Assembly (NCBI GenBank): GCA_964422365.1
Contig: CAYRAV010000047.1
Coordinates: 1-25,007, forward strand
Length of the DNA stretch: 25,007 nt
Source: CAYRAV01 sp964422365
GTDB lineage: Bacteria; Bacillota; Clostridia; Lachnospirales; Lachnospiraceae
Direction of reading: 5' to 3'
Under the pieces are notes generated by a model. It was not told the origin of the DNA and did no database searches. It was given only the letters and a program-made list of their open reading frames with translations. The position numbers and the translations under genes were made by a program. Below are positions 5,301 through 14,427 of the stretch, in pieces. Each line of letters opens with the position of its first letter. Position 1 is the stretch's first letter.

Positions 5301-7196
5301 ATGAGATTAAAAAGAATATTTTTATCAATAGTATTATCTAGTATTGTATTATCAGGATGCAGCGGAAATGGCAGCAATGAGAATAAGAGTGAAGCAGAAA
5401 CCACAGAAAAAAGTAGTATGCAAGCCCAAGCCTTGCCAGATAAAATAAATATGACTCAGTGGCAATATAATAAAGATACGAATGTATATTGGCAGACTGG
5501 CATTGTATATTGTGAAAATCCAGCAGACGCGGCATACGAAAACCTTGGTATTTATGTGCCGGGTGCGTATATGAGCGGTACAGAAAACGGGGATGGAACA
5601 TATACTTGTGAAATAAATACTTCTGGAAGCGTGGGCGATTATACAGCAGAAACTGCACCAATTGTCATTCCAGTAGATACACCTGGTTATTCTGCAATGG
5701 CTGCCCCAACAGGATATGCAAGCAGCACCTCTGCTTACACAGATGCCGGATTTGTTTACGTCTATGCCGGCTGCCGTGGACGTGATGCAGGGGCACCTGC
5801 AGGTGTGACAGATTTGAAAGCGGCAATTCGTTATATTCGATATAATAGTGAAATTGTCCCTGGCAGCACAGACCATATTTTTTCCTTTGGCATGAGCGGT
5901 GGTGGTGCACAGAGTGCATTGCTCGGTGCAACAGGAGACAGCAGTCTTTATACACCTTATCTGGAAGCAATTGGAGCGGTCAGTGATGTCAGTGATGCGG
6001 TTGCGGGATCTATGTGCTGGTGTCCGATTACCAGTCTGGACTACGCAAGTGAAGCCTATGAATGGAATCTTGGAGTCACCAGAACAGATTTGACAGAAGA
6101 GATGCAGACACTTTCCGATGGAATGGCAGAGCAATTTGCATTATATATCAATGAACTGGGACTCACAGATGAAACCGGGAACGTTCTGACCTTAACCACC
6201 TCGGATAAAGGGATTTATCAGTCAGGCAGTTATTATGAGTACTTGAAAACAGTAATTGAAACATCCCTGAATCACTTTCTTCAGGATACCACTTTCCCCT
6301 ATACAGCTGCAAGCAGAGGAAAAGGCGGTTTTGGCGGCCGTAATGATGAAACACACAATTTGCCTGATGATAAGGAGGAAGGCAATAAACCTGGAAAACT
6401 TGATGACAAAGGAAACCCAGATGATATTGATGCAGATTTTGGCGGCAGAGGAGAGATAGATGATAATTTTGGAAATTTTGTCAAAAGAGATGGGCATAAT
6501 ATAGATGGAGAGCTTCCTGACAAGGATAAGTTGGGCGAAGATGATGGTTTTTATGCGCGGGATGGTATTGACAGAAATGAGACATCTGGCGGAATCAATT
6601 TATCTGGAACTTATGAGACTGCACAGGACTATATTGATGCATTAAATGCGGAGACAACATGGGTAACATATGACAGTAAAACCAATTCAGCTACAATTAC
6701 AAGTATCTCAGACTTTGTCAGTGCACTTAAAATAGCTTCTAAAAACTTGGGAGCCTTTGATGCCCTGGATGAGTCTCAGGGGGAGAATATTTTATTTGGT
6801 GACGGAGATGGAGAAGGAGATCACTTTGATGAGGTAATGGCAAAATTGCTGGCGGATTCCGATTATGGAACAGAATTTGCAGACGACCTGAATCGGACAG
6901 ATGCTCTTGGAACCTCTGTGGCGGACCGTGTCAACATGTATAATCCTATGTATTATCTGAGTGATTACTATGAGGGATATAAAACTGCTAATGTTGCATC
7001 CTATTGGAGGATTCGTACAGGTATCAACCAAAGCGATACAGCATTGACCACAGAGGTAAATTTGGCACTCGCTTTGGAAAACTATGGTGCAAATGTGGAT
7101 TTTGAAACCGTATGGGGCCAGGCACATGTGGAAGCAGAACGTACCGGCAACAGTGCAGATAATTTTATCAAATGGGTAAATGAATGTTATCAATAA
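5301..7196 (+). CDS. Lipoprotein of the subtype B tannase family
   Basis: The 631-residue product starts with a lipoprotein signal (MRLKRIFLS...LSGC, lipobox Cys near residue 20), so it is anchored outside the membrane. The alpha/beta-hydrolase body resembles Lactobacillus plantarum tannase: NLGIYVPGAYM, then AGCRGRDAG, DLKAAIRYIRYN, the nucleophile elbow GMSGGG (Ser199), Asp579 in INQSDT and His609 in WGQAH. WRIRTG and a C-terminal FIKWVNECYQ also match. Such enzymes cleave galloyl esters to gallate. A long Gly/Asp-rich insert (about 335-432) separates the two halves of the catalytic domain and is not in the lactobacillar enzyme. The ATG at 5301 is chosen because CAGGAG lies seven bases upstream and it gives the signal peptide. 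The true ester substrate is not certain. It is co-transcribed with the macrodomain gene. Confidence 0.8.
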   Translation: MRLKRIFLSIVLSSIVLSGCSGNGSNENKSEAETTEKSSMQAQALPDKINMTQWQYNKDTNVYWQTGIVYCENPADAAYENLGIYVPGAYMSGTENGDGTYTCEINTSGSVGDYTAETAPIVIPVDTPGYSAMAAPTGYASSTSAYTDAGFVYVYAGCRGRDAGAPAGVTDLKAAIRYIRYNSEIVPGSTDHIFSFGMSGGGAQSALLGATGDSSLYTPYLEAIGAVSDVSDAVAGSMCWCPITSLDYASEAYEWNLGVTRTDLTEEMQTLSDGMAEQFALYINELGLTDETGNVLTLTTSDKGIYQSGSYYEYLKTVIETSLNHFLQDTTFPYTAASRGKGGFGGRNDETHNLPDDKEEGNKPGKLDDKGNPDDIDADFGGRGEIDDNFGNFVKRDGHNIDGELPDKDKLGEDDGFYARDGIDRNETSGGINLSGTYETAQDYIDALNAETTWVTYDSKTNSATITSISDFVSALKIASKNLGAFDALDESQGENILFGDGDGEGDHFDEVMAKLLADSDYGTEFADDLNRTDALGTSVADRVNMYNPMYYLSDYYEGYKTANVASYWRIRTGINQSDTALTTEVNLALALENYGANVDFETVWGQAHVEAERTGNSADNFIKWVNECYQ

Positions 7197-7212
7197 ACGA
7201 GGAGAGATGTGG

Positions 7213-8046
7213 ATGAAAGATTTTGTGACACAGGAAGACAGGCTGGATTATCTGCTGCAGGAGTTTAAAGAAGATTCCGGACAATACAAAGATTTGGAAA
7301 CGAATGATGACTACCAAAACAAACGAATGATGTTACGTTCTTTGATGAATATCCGTATGCCAAGGAAGATGTCAGAGGATATTGTAAAAGTACAAGATGA
7401 ATTTCTGCTGTTAGAAGCAAAGGAAAAAGGAATTGTGACACTGTCCGATATTAAGACAGTCAAAGAACAGTATGGCAGCCGCCATCCTTATGGAGATAAG
7501 ATTTCTATTTGGCAGGGAGATATTACAAGACTTGCTGTTGGTGCTATTGTAAATGCAGCAAACTCACAGATGCTTGGCTGTTTTGTACCATGCCACAAAT
7601 GTATTGACAATGCAATCCACAGTGCAGCAGGAATCGAACTTCGGGCAGAATGCAGCCATAAGATGAATCAGAGACGTATCAAATTTGGTTCTCAATATGA
7701 GGAACCAACTGGTCAGGCAATGATAACAAAAGGTTATAACCTTCCAGCTCAGTATGTGATTCACACAGTAGGACCAATTGTAGCATATAGCCTGACAGAG
7801 GAGCTTAGGCAGGATTTGAGAAATTGTTACAAGAATGTATTAAAATGCTGTATAGATAACAAGATTCGTTCTGTGGCATTCTGCTGTATTTCCACAGGAG
7901 AATTCCATTTCCCTAATGATGAAGCTGCAAGGACTGCCGTAGAAACGGTCACATCTATATTGAACGACTATGAAAATGAATTTGACAGAATTATTTTTAA
8001 TGTTTTTAAAGATTTGGACAAGAAATATTACGAAGAATTGCTATAA
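7213..8046 (+). CDS. Zinc-type macrodomain ADP-ribosyl hydrolase
   Basis: A 277-residue protein. An N-terminal helical part (1-90) is followed by a macrodomain: ISIWQGDITRLAVGAIVNAANS (97-118), then the Zn-macro motif GCFVPCHKCIDNAIHSAAG, where Cys123, His128 and Cys130 are the expected zinc ligands. GYNLPAQYVIHTVGP follows, then the substrate loop SVAFCCISTGEFHFP. Zn-macrodomains usually sit in operons with SirTM sirtuins and remove the ADP-ribose that SirTM attaches. Here the two genes are 2.7 kb apart and separated by a tannase. The start at 7213 is preferred because GGAGAG (7201-7206) is six bases upstream. The ATG at 7207 in the same frame is possible. Confidence 0.88.
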   Translation: MKDFVTQEDRLDYLLQEFKEDSGQYKDLETNDDYQNKRMMLRSLMNIRMPRKMSEDIVKVQDEFLLLEAKEKGIVTLSDIKTVKEQYGSRHPYGDKISIWQGDITRLAVGAIVNAANSQMLGCFVPCHKCIDNAIHSAAGIELRAECSHKMNQRRIKFGSQYEEPTGQAMITKGYNLPAQYVIHTVGPIVAYSLTEELRQDLRNCYKNVLKCCIDNKIRSVAFCCISTGEFHFPNDEAARTAVETVTSILNDYENEFDRIIFNVFKDLDKKYYEELL

Positions 8047-8151
8047 GGAAACAAAGAGCAGTTTATACAAAAAGCGGATATTCATACTTACTTATAAGAT
8101 GAAGCAAGAGATTTTAACAGTTGAAAACACAATACTGGGAAGAGAGGAAAA

Positions 8152-9507
8152 ATGGGAATGGAAAACAGAAAACAAAGTTCGCTTATAGAAGGACCAGTAT
8201 TTGGTTCCCTGATTCGGTTTGCTGTACCAGTACTGGGAGCCTTAATATTACAAGCTGCTTATGGAGCAGTAGATTTATTGGTAGTAGGACAGTTTGGAGA
8301 TGCTTCTAGTATTTCAGCGGTAGGAACAGGCAGTACATTTATGCAGATGATAACATATGTAATCATCAGCCTTGCCATGGGAGCAACTGTTACAATTGGA
8401 CAGCATATGGGAAAACAGGAACCAAAGGAAGCAGGAAATGCAGTTGGAACGACAATTATACTGTTTACGATAATGGGAATTGTGTTGACAATTTTACTAG
8501 AGTTGTTTGCAGGCAGCATTGTGGCAATTTTACAGGTGCCGGAAGCATCCGTTGCAAAAACGATTTCCTATATCCGGATTTGTTCAGGTGGTATTATAGT
8601 TATCATTGCCTATAATGTAATCAGCAGTATTTTAAGGGGTGTAGGAAATGCAAATTTACCCCTTCTTTTTGTAGGAATTGCCTGTATAGTCAATATTATT
8701 GGAGATTTGCTTTTGGTTGGTGTGTTCCAGATGGATGTGGCTGGTGCAGCAACCGCTACAGTAGCTGCACAGTTTGTGTCTGTGATTGTTTCTCTTTTAG
8801 TATTGCGAAGACAGAATCTTCCAATCTCATTCTCCATAAAACAGTGTAAGATATATAGCAGAGAACTTAGGATGATTCTGAATGTAGGCGTTCCGATTGC
8901 TTTGCAGGAAGCTATGGTGCAGATATCCTTTTTAGTAATCAACTCCATTGTTAACTATATGGGATTGATGCCATCGGCAGGATACGGCGTGGCACAGAAG
9001 ATAGTTTCCTTTATCCTGCTTGTACCATCTTCTGTTATGCAGAGTGTATCTGCATTTGTGGCACAAAACATTGGTGCCGGAGAAAAGGTCAGGGCAAAAC
9101 AGGGATTTTATGTTGCTATGCTTACAGGATGCAGCGTTGGAATTATTATCTTTTTTATTGGATTCTTTGGAGGCGCACAGGTATCATCATTATTTACGAA
9201 AGATGTAGAAGTCATTGCACAGAGTGCAGATTATCTGAGAGGGTTTTCAGCAGAATGTATTCTTACCTGTATTTTGTTTTCGAGTATTGGTTATTTTAAT
9301 GGATGCGGAAGAAGTATTCCAGTCATGATACAGGGAATTACTTCAGCATTTTGTGTTCGTATTCCAGTTTCTATTTTTGTGTCAAGACTTTCAGGAGCAT
9401 CTTTGGTGCTGGTAGGTCTTGCAACACCGATTACCACAGTATATGGAATTATATTCTTTATGATTTGCTTTGCATGGGTTCATCATAAAGAGAAAACAAT
9501 TGTCTAA
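8152..9507 (+). CDS. MATE-family multidrug/Na+ antiporter
   Basis: A 451-residue integral membrane protein with the twelve-helix two-lobe MATE plan. It opens with GPVFGSLIRFAVPVLGALILQAAYGAVDLLVVGQFG, the usual N-terminal MatE signature. It also has SAVGTGS, a conserved GATVTIGQHMG loop, and a second lobe starting LRMILNVGVPIALQEAM with SVSAFVAQNIGAG. Family members export cationic drugs, dyes or metabolites using Na+ or H+ gradients; the substrate here cannot be read. The ATG at 8152 is close to AGAGG, and the ATG at 8158 is better spaced. It lies 105 bases after the macrodomain gene, with no convincing promoter or terminator between, so it may belong to the same transcript. Confidence 0.88.
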   Translation: MGMENRKQSSLIEGPVFGSLIRFAVPVLGALILQAAYGAVDLLVVGQFGDASSISAVGTGSTFMQMITYVIISLAMGATVTIGQHMGKQEPKEAGNAVGTTIILFTIMGIVLTILLELFAGSIVAILQVPEASVAKTISYIRICSGGIIVIIAYNVISSILRGVGNANLPLLFVGIACIVNIIGDLLLVGVFQMDVAGAATATVAAQFVSVIVSLLVLRRQNLPISFSIKQCKIYSRELRMILNVGVPIALQEAMVQISFLVINSIVNYMGLMPSAGYGVAQKIVSFILLVPSSVMQSVSAFVAQNIGAGEKVRAKQGFYVAMLTGCSVGIIIFFIGFFGGAQVSSLFTKDVEVIAQSADYLRGFSAECILTCILFSSIGYFNGCGRSIPVMIQGITSAFCVRIPVSIFVSRLSGASLVLVGLATPITTVYGIIFFMICFAWVHHKEKTIV

Positions 9508-9926
9508 GGATAAGTCATGATTATTTTATCAACTTGCACCTACGATACCAATGATGTGATGGCAATGATAGATTATAAAATTATTGCCTGCTTGACCCTT
9601 TCTTTATCCCCATATTTTTGAAAATTGATTTCCGTAGGTGTATATTGTATGTTTCATAAATAATATTCATTTTATCTGTCCCCCTTCTTTTATTTTTTTG
9701 AAAACATTTCAATCTGTTCACCATATCCCGTCTACTTTATGTTATAATATTTTATACGATTTTGTTTTCCTTATTTTTCTCTCTTATCAGGGTTCATAAC
9801 ACCCTGTGGGAAGCTATCACACAAGAAAAACAATAAGGAAACGTTCGACTGCGGTAAATTTAGTGTTTTTAAGGGGAAACGGAACTTTTAGCGAGATAAA
9901 TTCCAGTTTTATAGGAGGGTTTGAAT
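9508..9926. other. Intergenic region, no gene seen
   Basis: About 420 bases without a supported gene. It contains an 8-bp inverted pair CACCTACG/CGTAGGTG (9537-9544, 9633-9640), an isolated TATAAT at 9743-9748 without a good -35, and a hairpin CAGGGT-7-ACCCTG (9788-9806). It ends with the AGGAGGG ribosome site of the next gene. No clear terminator follows the MATE gene. Confidence 0.5.
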
Positions 9927-10829
9927 ATGCAAAAGATCATGAATAGAACATTAGGTGGAAAAATTGTTGAGACATCCTCTATGCGAAATCAATACAATGA
10001 AGAAATCTATCAAGTAACATTTATGAGGGTAGATAACAGGAAAATGACTGTATCTGTAGATAAAGATATCTTTGATAAATGTATAAACTCTAATATGAAA
10101 GCTATATTTGATATTGATGTAGTTATGGAAAAAGAGGGCGATATAAACCATTATGATAAAGAACTTACAAAAGCAAAAAAAGTTTTATTTTTAGGAATGG
10201 ATATAAGCGAAAAAGTATATGCCGAAAAAATGGATGAGGATTTGGTATGGCTGTCAAGATATGCAAAACCATTGCCTCCTGAAAAAAGCAAAGCAAAAGA
10301 AGCTGCATTAAATATAGGCGGTTATTTAGGAAGTATACTTTTGTTAATGATACTATTTGGAGTGGGGATAGGAGCAATACTGGCGATTCCATTTACTATA
10401 AATATTCGGAGGGCTGAGGCAGATAAATACACAAATTATGAAGTAACAAAGGGGCAGGTTATAAAACAATCAAGTCATCAGGTACTAGATGAGGATTACT
10501 ATACCATTGAATATGAAATCGAATATGAAGTGGATGATGTAAAATATGTAATAAAGGATCGTTTAGAACGGGATATGCCAAGTATCCTGTCAGAGCAATA
10601 TGTTTTATATGATAAGAGCGAACCAAGCAATGGATTATTATGTGGATACAATAAGATAGCAAAGGCATATCTGCCCGGGCTTCAGAAAAATCAGGAATAT
10701 GCATTTTTTGTTATTTTGGTTATAGTCAGCATTGCTTTTATATTAGTCGGGATAAAACAGTTTAAATCTATTATAGATATTATAAAAACCGATATATTTT
10801 TGTTTAAAATAAAAAATCGAAAAAAATAA
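9927..10829 (+). CDS. Two-helix membrane protein, DUF3592-like
   Basis: A 300-residue protein with a hydrophilic N-terminal region (1-128) and two membrane helices (about 129-158 and 258-277). Between them is a beta-rich segment (174-245) with EVTKGQVIKQSS...YYTIEYEIEYEVDDVKYVIKDR, which resembles DUF3592 domains. It ends in a Lys-rich tail. AGGAGGG lies eight bases before ATG 9927; the TTG at 9921 is too close to it. Function is unknown. Its position before a two-component system may be coincidental, as 136 bases and a possible promoter separate them. Confidence 0.6.
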   Translation: MQKIMNRTLGGKIVETSSMRNQYNEEIYQVTFMRVDNRKMTVSVDKDIFDKCINSNMKAIFDIDVVMEKEGDINHYDKELTKAKKVLFLGMDISEKVYAEKMDEDLVWLSRYAKPLPPEKSKAKEAALNIGGYLGSILLLMILFGVGIGAILAIPFTINIRRAEADKYTNYEVTKGQVIKQSSHQVLDEDYYTIEYEIEYEVDDVKYVIKDRLERDMPSILSEQYVLYDKSEPSNGLLCGYNKIAKAYLPGLQKNQEYAFFVILVIVSIAFILVGIKQFKSIIDIIKTDIFLFKIKNRKK

Positions 10830-10892
10830 TTTCATGGAGGTGTCTGTTATACTCCAAAATTCAGTATTTTAACAGTTAATTTTCTGATATCA

Positions 10893-10919
10893 TTGAAAAA
10901 TACATTCCTTTATTATAAT
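10893..10919 (+). promoter_or_regulatory. Weak candidate promoter, two-component operon
   Basis: TTGAAA (10893-10898) and TATAAT (10914-10919) are only 15 bp apart, so the -10 box is good and the spacing poor. The response regulator starts at 10966. Confidence 0.35.
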
Positions 10920-10965
10920 ATAGAAAATATCGTTGTTTTTGATTATAGAAAAGTTTTGAAAAGGA

Positions 10966-11688
10966 ATGAACATAATTATGATAAAAACCCCATACAATAA
11001 AAAGATATTATTAGTTGATGATGATGAGAGCATTTTACTTATGATAGAAACCGTTTTGCGTAAAGAGGGCTATACAAATATTTATACAGCTTCATGCGGC
11101 GAAGATGCGCTCCAATCTGCACAGTCTATTTCTCCCGATTTGATTCTTCTAGATATCATGCTTCCTGATTTTGATGGATATGAGGTATGCAAAAATATAA
11201 GACTACAATCTATGATACCGATTTTATTTCTTTCAGCAAAATCAGATGAGGTGGATAAGCTGCTTTCTTATGCAATGGGTGGTGATGAATATATTACAAA
11301 GCCTTTTAGCCCCAAAGAATTATTGGCAAAAATAAAAGCAATTTTGGTACGGCAGCAATATTATGAGAGCAAGATGCAAGAAAAGAGGACATATTCTTTT
11401 GGCAAGTTTGTTTTGGATATGGATAAAATGATACTGCTCTGTAATGGGCATAATATTCCTCTTACAGCAAAAGAATATGCTCTGCTTGAATATTTGATCC
11501 TTAACAGAAATGTCACAATAAGCAAAGAAAAGATATTGGAAAATATCTGGGGAGTTGATTATGATGGATATGACAATACTGTTATGGTTCATATAAGACA
11601 TTTAAGGGAGAAAATAGAAGACCATCCTTCTAATCCCATTTATATAAAGACGGTAAAGGGGCGTGGGTATGTTTTTGAAGAAAAATGA
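10966..11688 (+). CDS. OmpR/PhoB-family response regulator
   Basis: A 240-residue protein. Its receiver domain (1-125) has the acidic pocket VDDDES (17-22), phospho-acceptor Asp63 in LILLDIMLPDFDGYE, and the switch and Lys region FLSAKS and YITKPFSPKEL. A C-terminal winged helix (about 138-238) follows, with LTAKEYALLEYLILNRNVTISKEKIL, VMVHIRHLREKIE and TVKGRGYVFEE. It is the DNA-binding partner of the kinase encoded 25 bases downstream. The likely targets are the ABC exporter genes now 10 kb away (21651-24632), judged from the usual pairing of VanR/VanS-like systems with such exporters. Confidence 0.92.
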   Translation: MNIIMIKTPYNKKILLVDDDESILLMIETVLRKEGYTNIYTASCGEDALQSAQSISPDLILLDIMLPDFDGYEVCKNIRLQSMIPILFLSAKSDEVDKLLSYAMGGDEYITKPFSPKELLAKIKAILVRQQYYESKMQEKRTYSFGKFVLDMDKMILLCNGHNIPLTAKEYALLEYLILNRNVTISKEKILENIWGVDYDGYDNTVMVHIRHLREKIEDHPSNPIYIKTVKGRGYVFEEK

Positions 11689-11713
11689 CATAAGAAAGAA
11701 GGTTTAACACAAA

Positions 11714-13081
11714 ATGAAACGTGCAATTATATTAGAATATCTGAGAACTATCATTTTTGCTGTGTTTACATCTGTTGCCATATCTATAGTCATTTGCTTT
11801 TTTTTATTTTTTAATAATCATACTGTGGATAGCAATATGCCGCAAATTTTAATCAGAAACATAGAAAAGTATATTACCATACATAAAAATGAAATTATAC
11901 TTGATAAAGAAGGAATTAACAGACTAAGTAAATATCAACTTTGGCTTCAAATTATAGATAAAGATGGAAAGGTAGTTTATGAAGCAGAAGTTCCTGATGA
12001 GATTCCGCAATATTACTCAAATTTTCAATTGGTTGATTATGTTTTAAATTCTAACAAATTAGGCAAATATACTATTTTTGCCTGCCCTTTATCAGAATAT
12101 GATAATTATGGAGTATTAATTGGATGTGATAGTAATCTTGTAACAAAGTATACTTATAAGTTCAAGGGAAAAGGAAGGGATCTCTTTTTGAAAAGTATAC
12201 TTGTTTTTTTACTGACAACAACAATTGTTATTGTTGTTGCATCCTATTATTTTTCAAGGGAAGTGACAACACCAATTAGTAAGGCATTAAAGAATATTGA
12301 AGACATTCAGGCAGGGCGTGAAATCAATATTATATCTTTTTCAAATAAGAAAATATTTTCAGATGTATTTGTCAGCATCAAAAAACTTGAATCTGCGTTG
12401 AAAAAAAACGAAAGATTACGTGCAGAGTGGATTACTAATATTTCTCATGATATAAAGACACCATTATCGACCATCAAAGGCTATGCAGAACTTTTATCTT
12501 CTGGTGATTATGACTTTGAAAAGGAAGAACTCCTATTATATGGAGACCAAATATTAAAATCAGAAGAACTCATTAAAGAACTTGTGGAGGAACTGAAAAT
12601 AAGCCAGATGCTTGTTGAAGGAAAATTCAAGCTGAAACTTGAAAAAGTTGAACTAACAGAAGTAATGAAAGACAGTATAGAGCAGACAAAAATATATTTG
12701 AAAAGCACACCAATTATAAATTTTACTTATGAAAAAAACTTTGAAATATTGGCTGACAAAAAACTTTTAGAACGATGTTTTGTTAATATTATCTGCAATG
12801 CTTATGTGCATAATCAAAAAGAGGTATGTGTAGAAATTTCTTTATCAGAAGAACCAGATGGTATTAAAATAATCATTTCGGATAATGGAAAAGGAATGAA
12901 ACAACAGGATCTGAATCATATTTTTGAAAGATATTACCGAGGCACTGATTCAGGAAAAGTAAAGGGAACCGGACTGGGACTTGCTATTGCAAAAGAAGTG
13001 ATAACAGCACATGGAGGTGAAATTAAAGTTTCTAGTATCTTAGGGGAAGGTACAAAATTTACAATTTATATAGAAAAATAA
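11714..13081 (+). CDS. Membrane sensor histidine kinase
   Basis: A 455-residue kinase. Membrane helices at about 12-33 and 160-180 flank an extracellular sensor of about 125 residues. A HAMP-like linker (181-235) follows, then the H box NISHDIKTPLSTIKGYAELL with phospho-acceptor His245. The ATPase domain has the N box (CFVNIICNAYVHNQ), G1 (DNGKGM), F box (FERYYRG) and G2 (GTGLGLAIAKE). The extracellular loop has no recognised ligand domain. It is co-transcribed with the response regulator and is followed by a strong terminator. Confidence 0.92.
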   Translation: MKRAIILEYLRTIIFAVFTSVAISIVICFFLFFNNHTVDSNMPQILIRNIEKYITIHKNEIILDKEGINRLSKYQLWLQIIDKDGKVVYEAEVPDEIPQYYSNFQLVDYVLNSNKLGKYTIFACPLSEYDNYGVLIGCDSNLVTKYTYKFKGKGRDLFLKSILVFLLTTTIVIVVASYYFSREVTTPISKALKNIEDIQAGREINIISFSNKKIFSDVFVSIKKLESALKKNERLRAEWITNISHDIKTPLSTIKGYAELLSSGDYDFEKEELLLYGDQILKSEELIKELVEELKISQMLVEGKFKLKLEKVELTEVMKDSIEQTKIYLKSTPIINFTYEKNFEILADKKLLERCFVNIICNAYVHNQKEVCVEISLSEEPDGIKIIISDNGKGMKQQDLNHIFERYYRGTDSGKVKGTGLGLAIAKEVITAHGGEIKVSSILGEGTKFTIYIEK

Positions 13082-13114
13082 GAAACAGACTTAAAGCACA
13101 ATGCTATAGGATGT

Positions 13115-13150
13115 CCATAAGTTTTTGGACACTTATGGCATTATTTTTTT
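13115..13150 (+). terminator. Terminator after the kinase gene
   Basis: CCATAAG (13115-13121) pairs with CTTATGG (13132-13138). A T-rich tract ending in seven T's (13144-13150) follows. The left attachment core of the integrated element begins seven bases later. Confidence 0.75.
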
Positions 13151-13156
13151 GAAAAA

Positions 13157-13171
13157 TTAAGGTAGAATTAA
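13157..13171 (+). repeat. Left attachment core (direct repeat)
   Basis: TTAAGGTAGAATTAA is identical to 21386-21400. The bases on either side differ between the two copies, which sets the repeat at 15 bp. Confidence 0.75.
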
Positions 13172-13272
13172 TTATTGGTATAAATACTAGAAAAGTAATC
13201 AATCTCAAATCCTTTAGTTATCAATGTTTGTACTGTTTCATGAAGTTGTGAAAACTAGTAAAAAATGAATTG

Positions 13273-13291
13273 AGAGTAACACAAGAGTAAC
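13273..13291 (+). promoter_or_regulatory. Left pair of integrase arm-type sites
   Basis: AGAGTAAC occurs at 13273-13280 and 13284-13291, 11 bp apart. An identical pair with the same spacing and orientation lies at the right end (21319-21337). Phased short repeats near both ends are typical of arm-binding sites for the N-terminal domain of Tn916/lambda-type integrases. Confidence 0.6.
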
Positions 13292-13302
13292 AAATAAGAT
13301 AT

Positions 13303-13325
13303 CAAAAAGCCCCATATTCGGGGCT
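13303..13325 (-). terminator. Terminator of the integrase gene
   Basis: AGCCCC (13308-13313) pairs with GGGGCT (13320-13325). In minus-strand reading a run of T's follows. The right arm overlaps the integrase stop codon. T's on the other side may make it work both ways. Confidence 0.75.
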
Positions 13326-14373
13326 ATATTTTTTCTATTTCCTTTTCTAGATCCTCTATGTCCTTATGTGTATAAATCTTTTCTGTAATGTCATTGGTGG
13401 TATGTCCAAGCATCCGTTTTACTGCTACAGGATTAGCATTTGCATTATTGAGCAAAGTAGCAAATGTGTGTCTACAGTCATGAGGGGTATGTGGTTTGGA
13501 GATACCTGCAGAGAGCAGGGCAGAACGGAACAGGTCATAATATGTGGCAGCAGTAATTTTCTTATCACCATTATAAAATAGTGTTTTATGTCCCTCAACA
13601 TATCTGTTTGCCACCATATCAAAGATTTTGGAATGGATGGGCACAATTCTGTTCTTACTTGCCCTTGTTTTCACACCGCCTTTAAATGTGCGGTTTTCAA
13701 GGTCAATATCTTCTAAGGGCATATTGATTAGTTCAGATATTCGCCAGCCAGAATAGATATAGATAAGAACCGTATCAACAAAAGGCTCATTTTTATGCTG
13801 CCACAGCTTTTCTATATCCTCTTTGGAGAATGGGACACCATGTTTGTCATCATCTTCCTTATTAATTTTAACAAATTGGGAATAGTCTTTTTGGACGATA
13901 TCGTATTCAAGAGCGTATTTATACATCTGATTGAGTAAATTCTTGATATGCTCCATATATGCATGCGAAAGTGAAAAATCGTCTAGAATGGCTTGCATAT
14001 GAATTGTTCGGATATCTGAAAAGACCATGTTATGAAGTGCAGCACATTTTTTAAATGCACCCTGGGTGCAGTAGATGGAACTCTTTGAAAGTTTCTTCCT
14101 GCTTGCCTTGTATTTGGCATTGAACCACAAATCATAAATATCATGAAACGTTGCCTTAGATGCATTGATATCATAAGGATTCCGGTTGTATTCTGCTAAT
14201 GCCTGAAGTGCTGTAGACCTATCCTCAAAATAGCCCAGAATATCAAATTTAGGATATCCCCTTTCATCTCTGGTGGTGTTTACTTTTACCATGTAAGGTC
14301 TGCGACGGTTACCAGCTAATTTAGTAACTGAACCATAGCCTGGGGGAAGTCTAAATAATTTTCTCTTTGCCAT
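13324..14373 (-). CDS. int: Tyrosine-recombinase integrase
   Basis: A 349-residue enzyme of the Tn916/phage type. It has an N-terminal arm-binding domain (about 1-65, GYGSVTKLAGNRRRPYMVKV...), a core-binding SAM-like domain (about 72-165) and a catalytic domain. The active-site residues are all visible: Arg211 (GWRISEL), a Lys at 235 or 240, His298 and Arg301 (HDCRHTFAT), His324 (MLGHTTNDITEKIY) and nucleophile Tyr334. It should carry out integration and, with a helper, excision of the element at the 15-bp core. It reads towards the left end, with AAAGGA eight bases before its ATG. A separate excisionase is not obvious. The Cro-like protein or another small gene may serve. Confidence 0.93.
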   Translation of the reverse strand: MAKRKLFRLPPGYGSVTKLAGNRRRPYMVKVNTTRDERGYPKFDILGYFEDRSTALQALAEYNRNPYDINASKATFHDIYDLWFNAKYKASRKKLSKSSIYCTQGAFKKCAALHNMVFSDIRTIHMQAILDDFSLSHAYMEHIKNLLNQMYKYALEYDIVQKDYSQFVKINKEDDDKHGVPFSKEDIEKLWQHKNEPFVDTVLIYIYSGWRISELINMPLEDIDLENRTFKGGVKTRASKNRIVPIHSKIFDMVANRYVEGHKTLFYNGDKKITAATYYDLFRSALLSAGISKPHTPHDCRHTFATLLNNANANPVAVKRMLGHTTNDITEKIYTHKDIEDLEKEIEKI

Positions 14374-14427
14374 TATACCAGTCCTTTCTAAAAAAGGGTA
14401 TAAAAATACACCCTAGTCAAAACTAAT

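Noticed and set aside
5352..6134. 260-codon open frame on the minus strand
   Set aside because: It is antisense to the tannase gene, has a Cys-rich nonsense composition and no ribosome site. The plus-strand gene has clear catalytic motifs.
9537..9640. Insertion with CACCTACG inverted ends
   Set aside because: Arms are only eight bases and the interior holds no gene or repeat. Could be chance.
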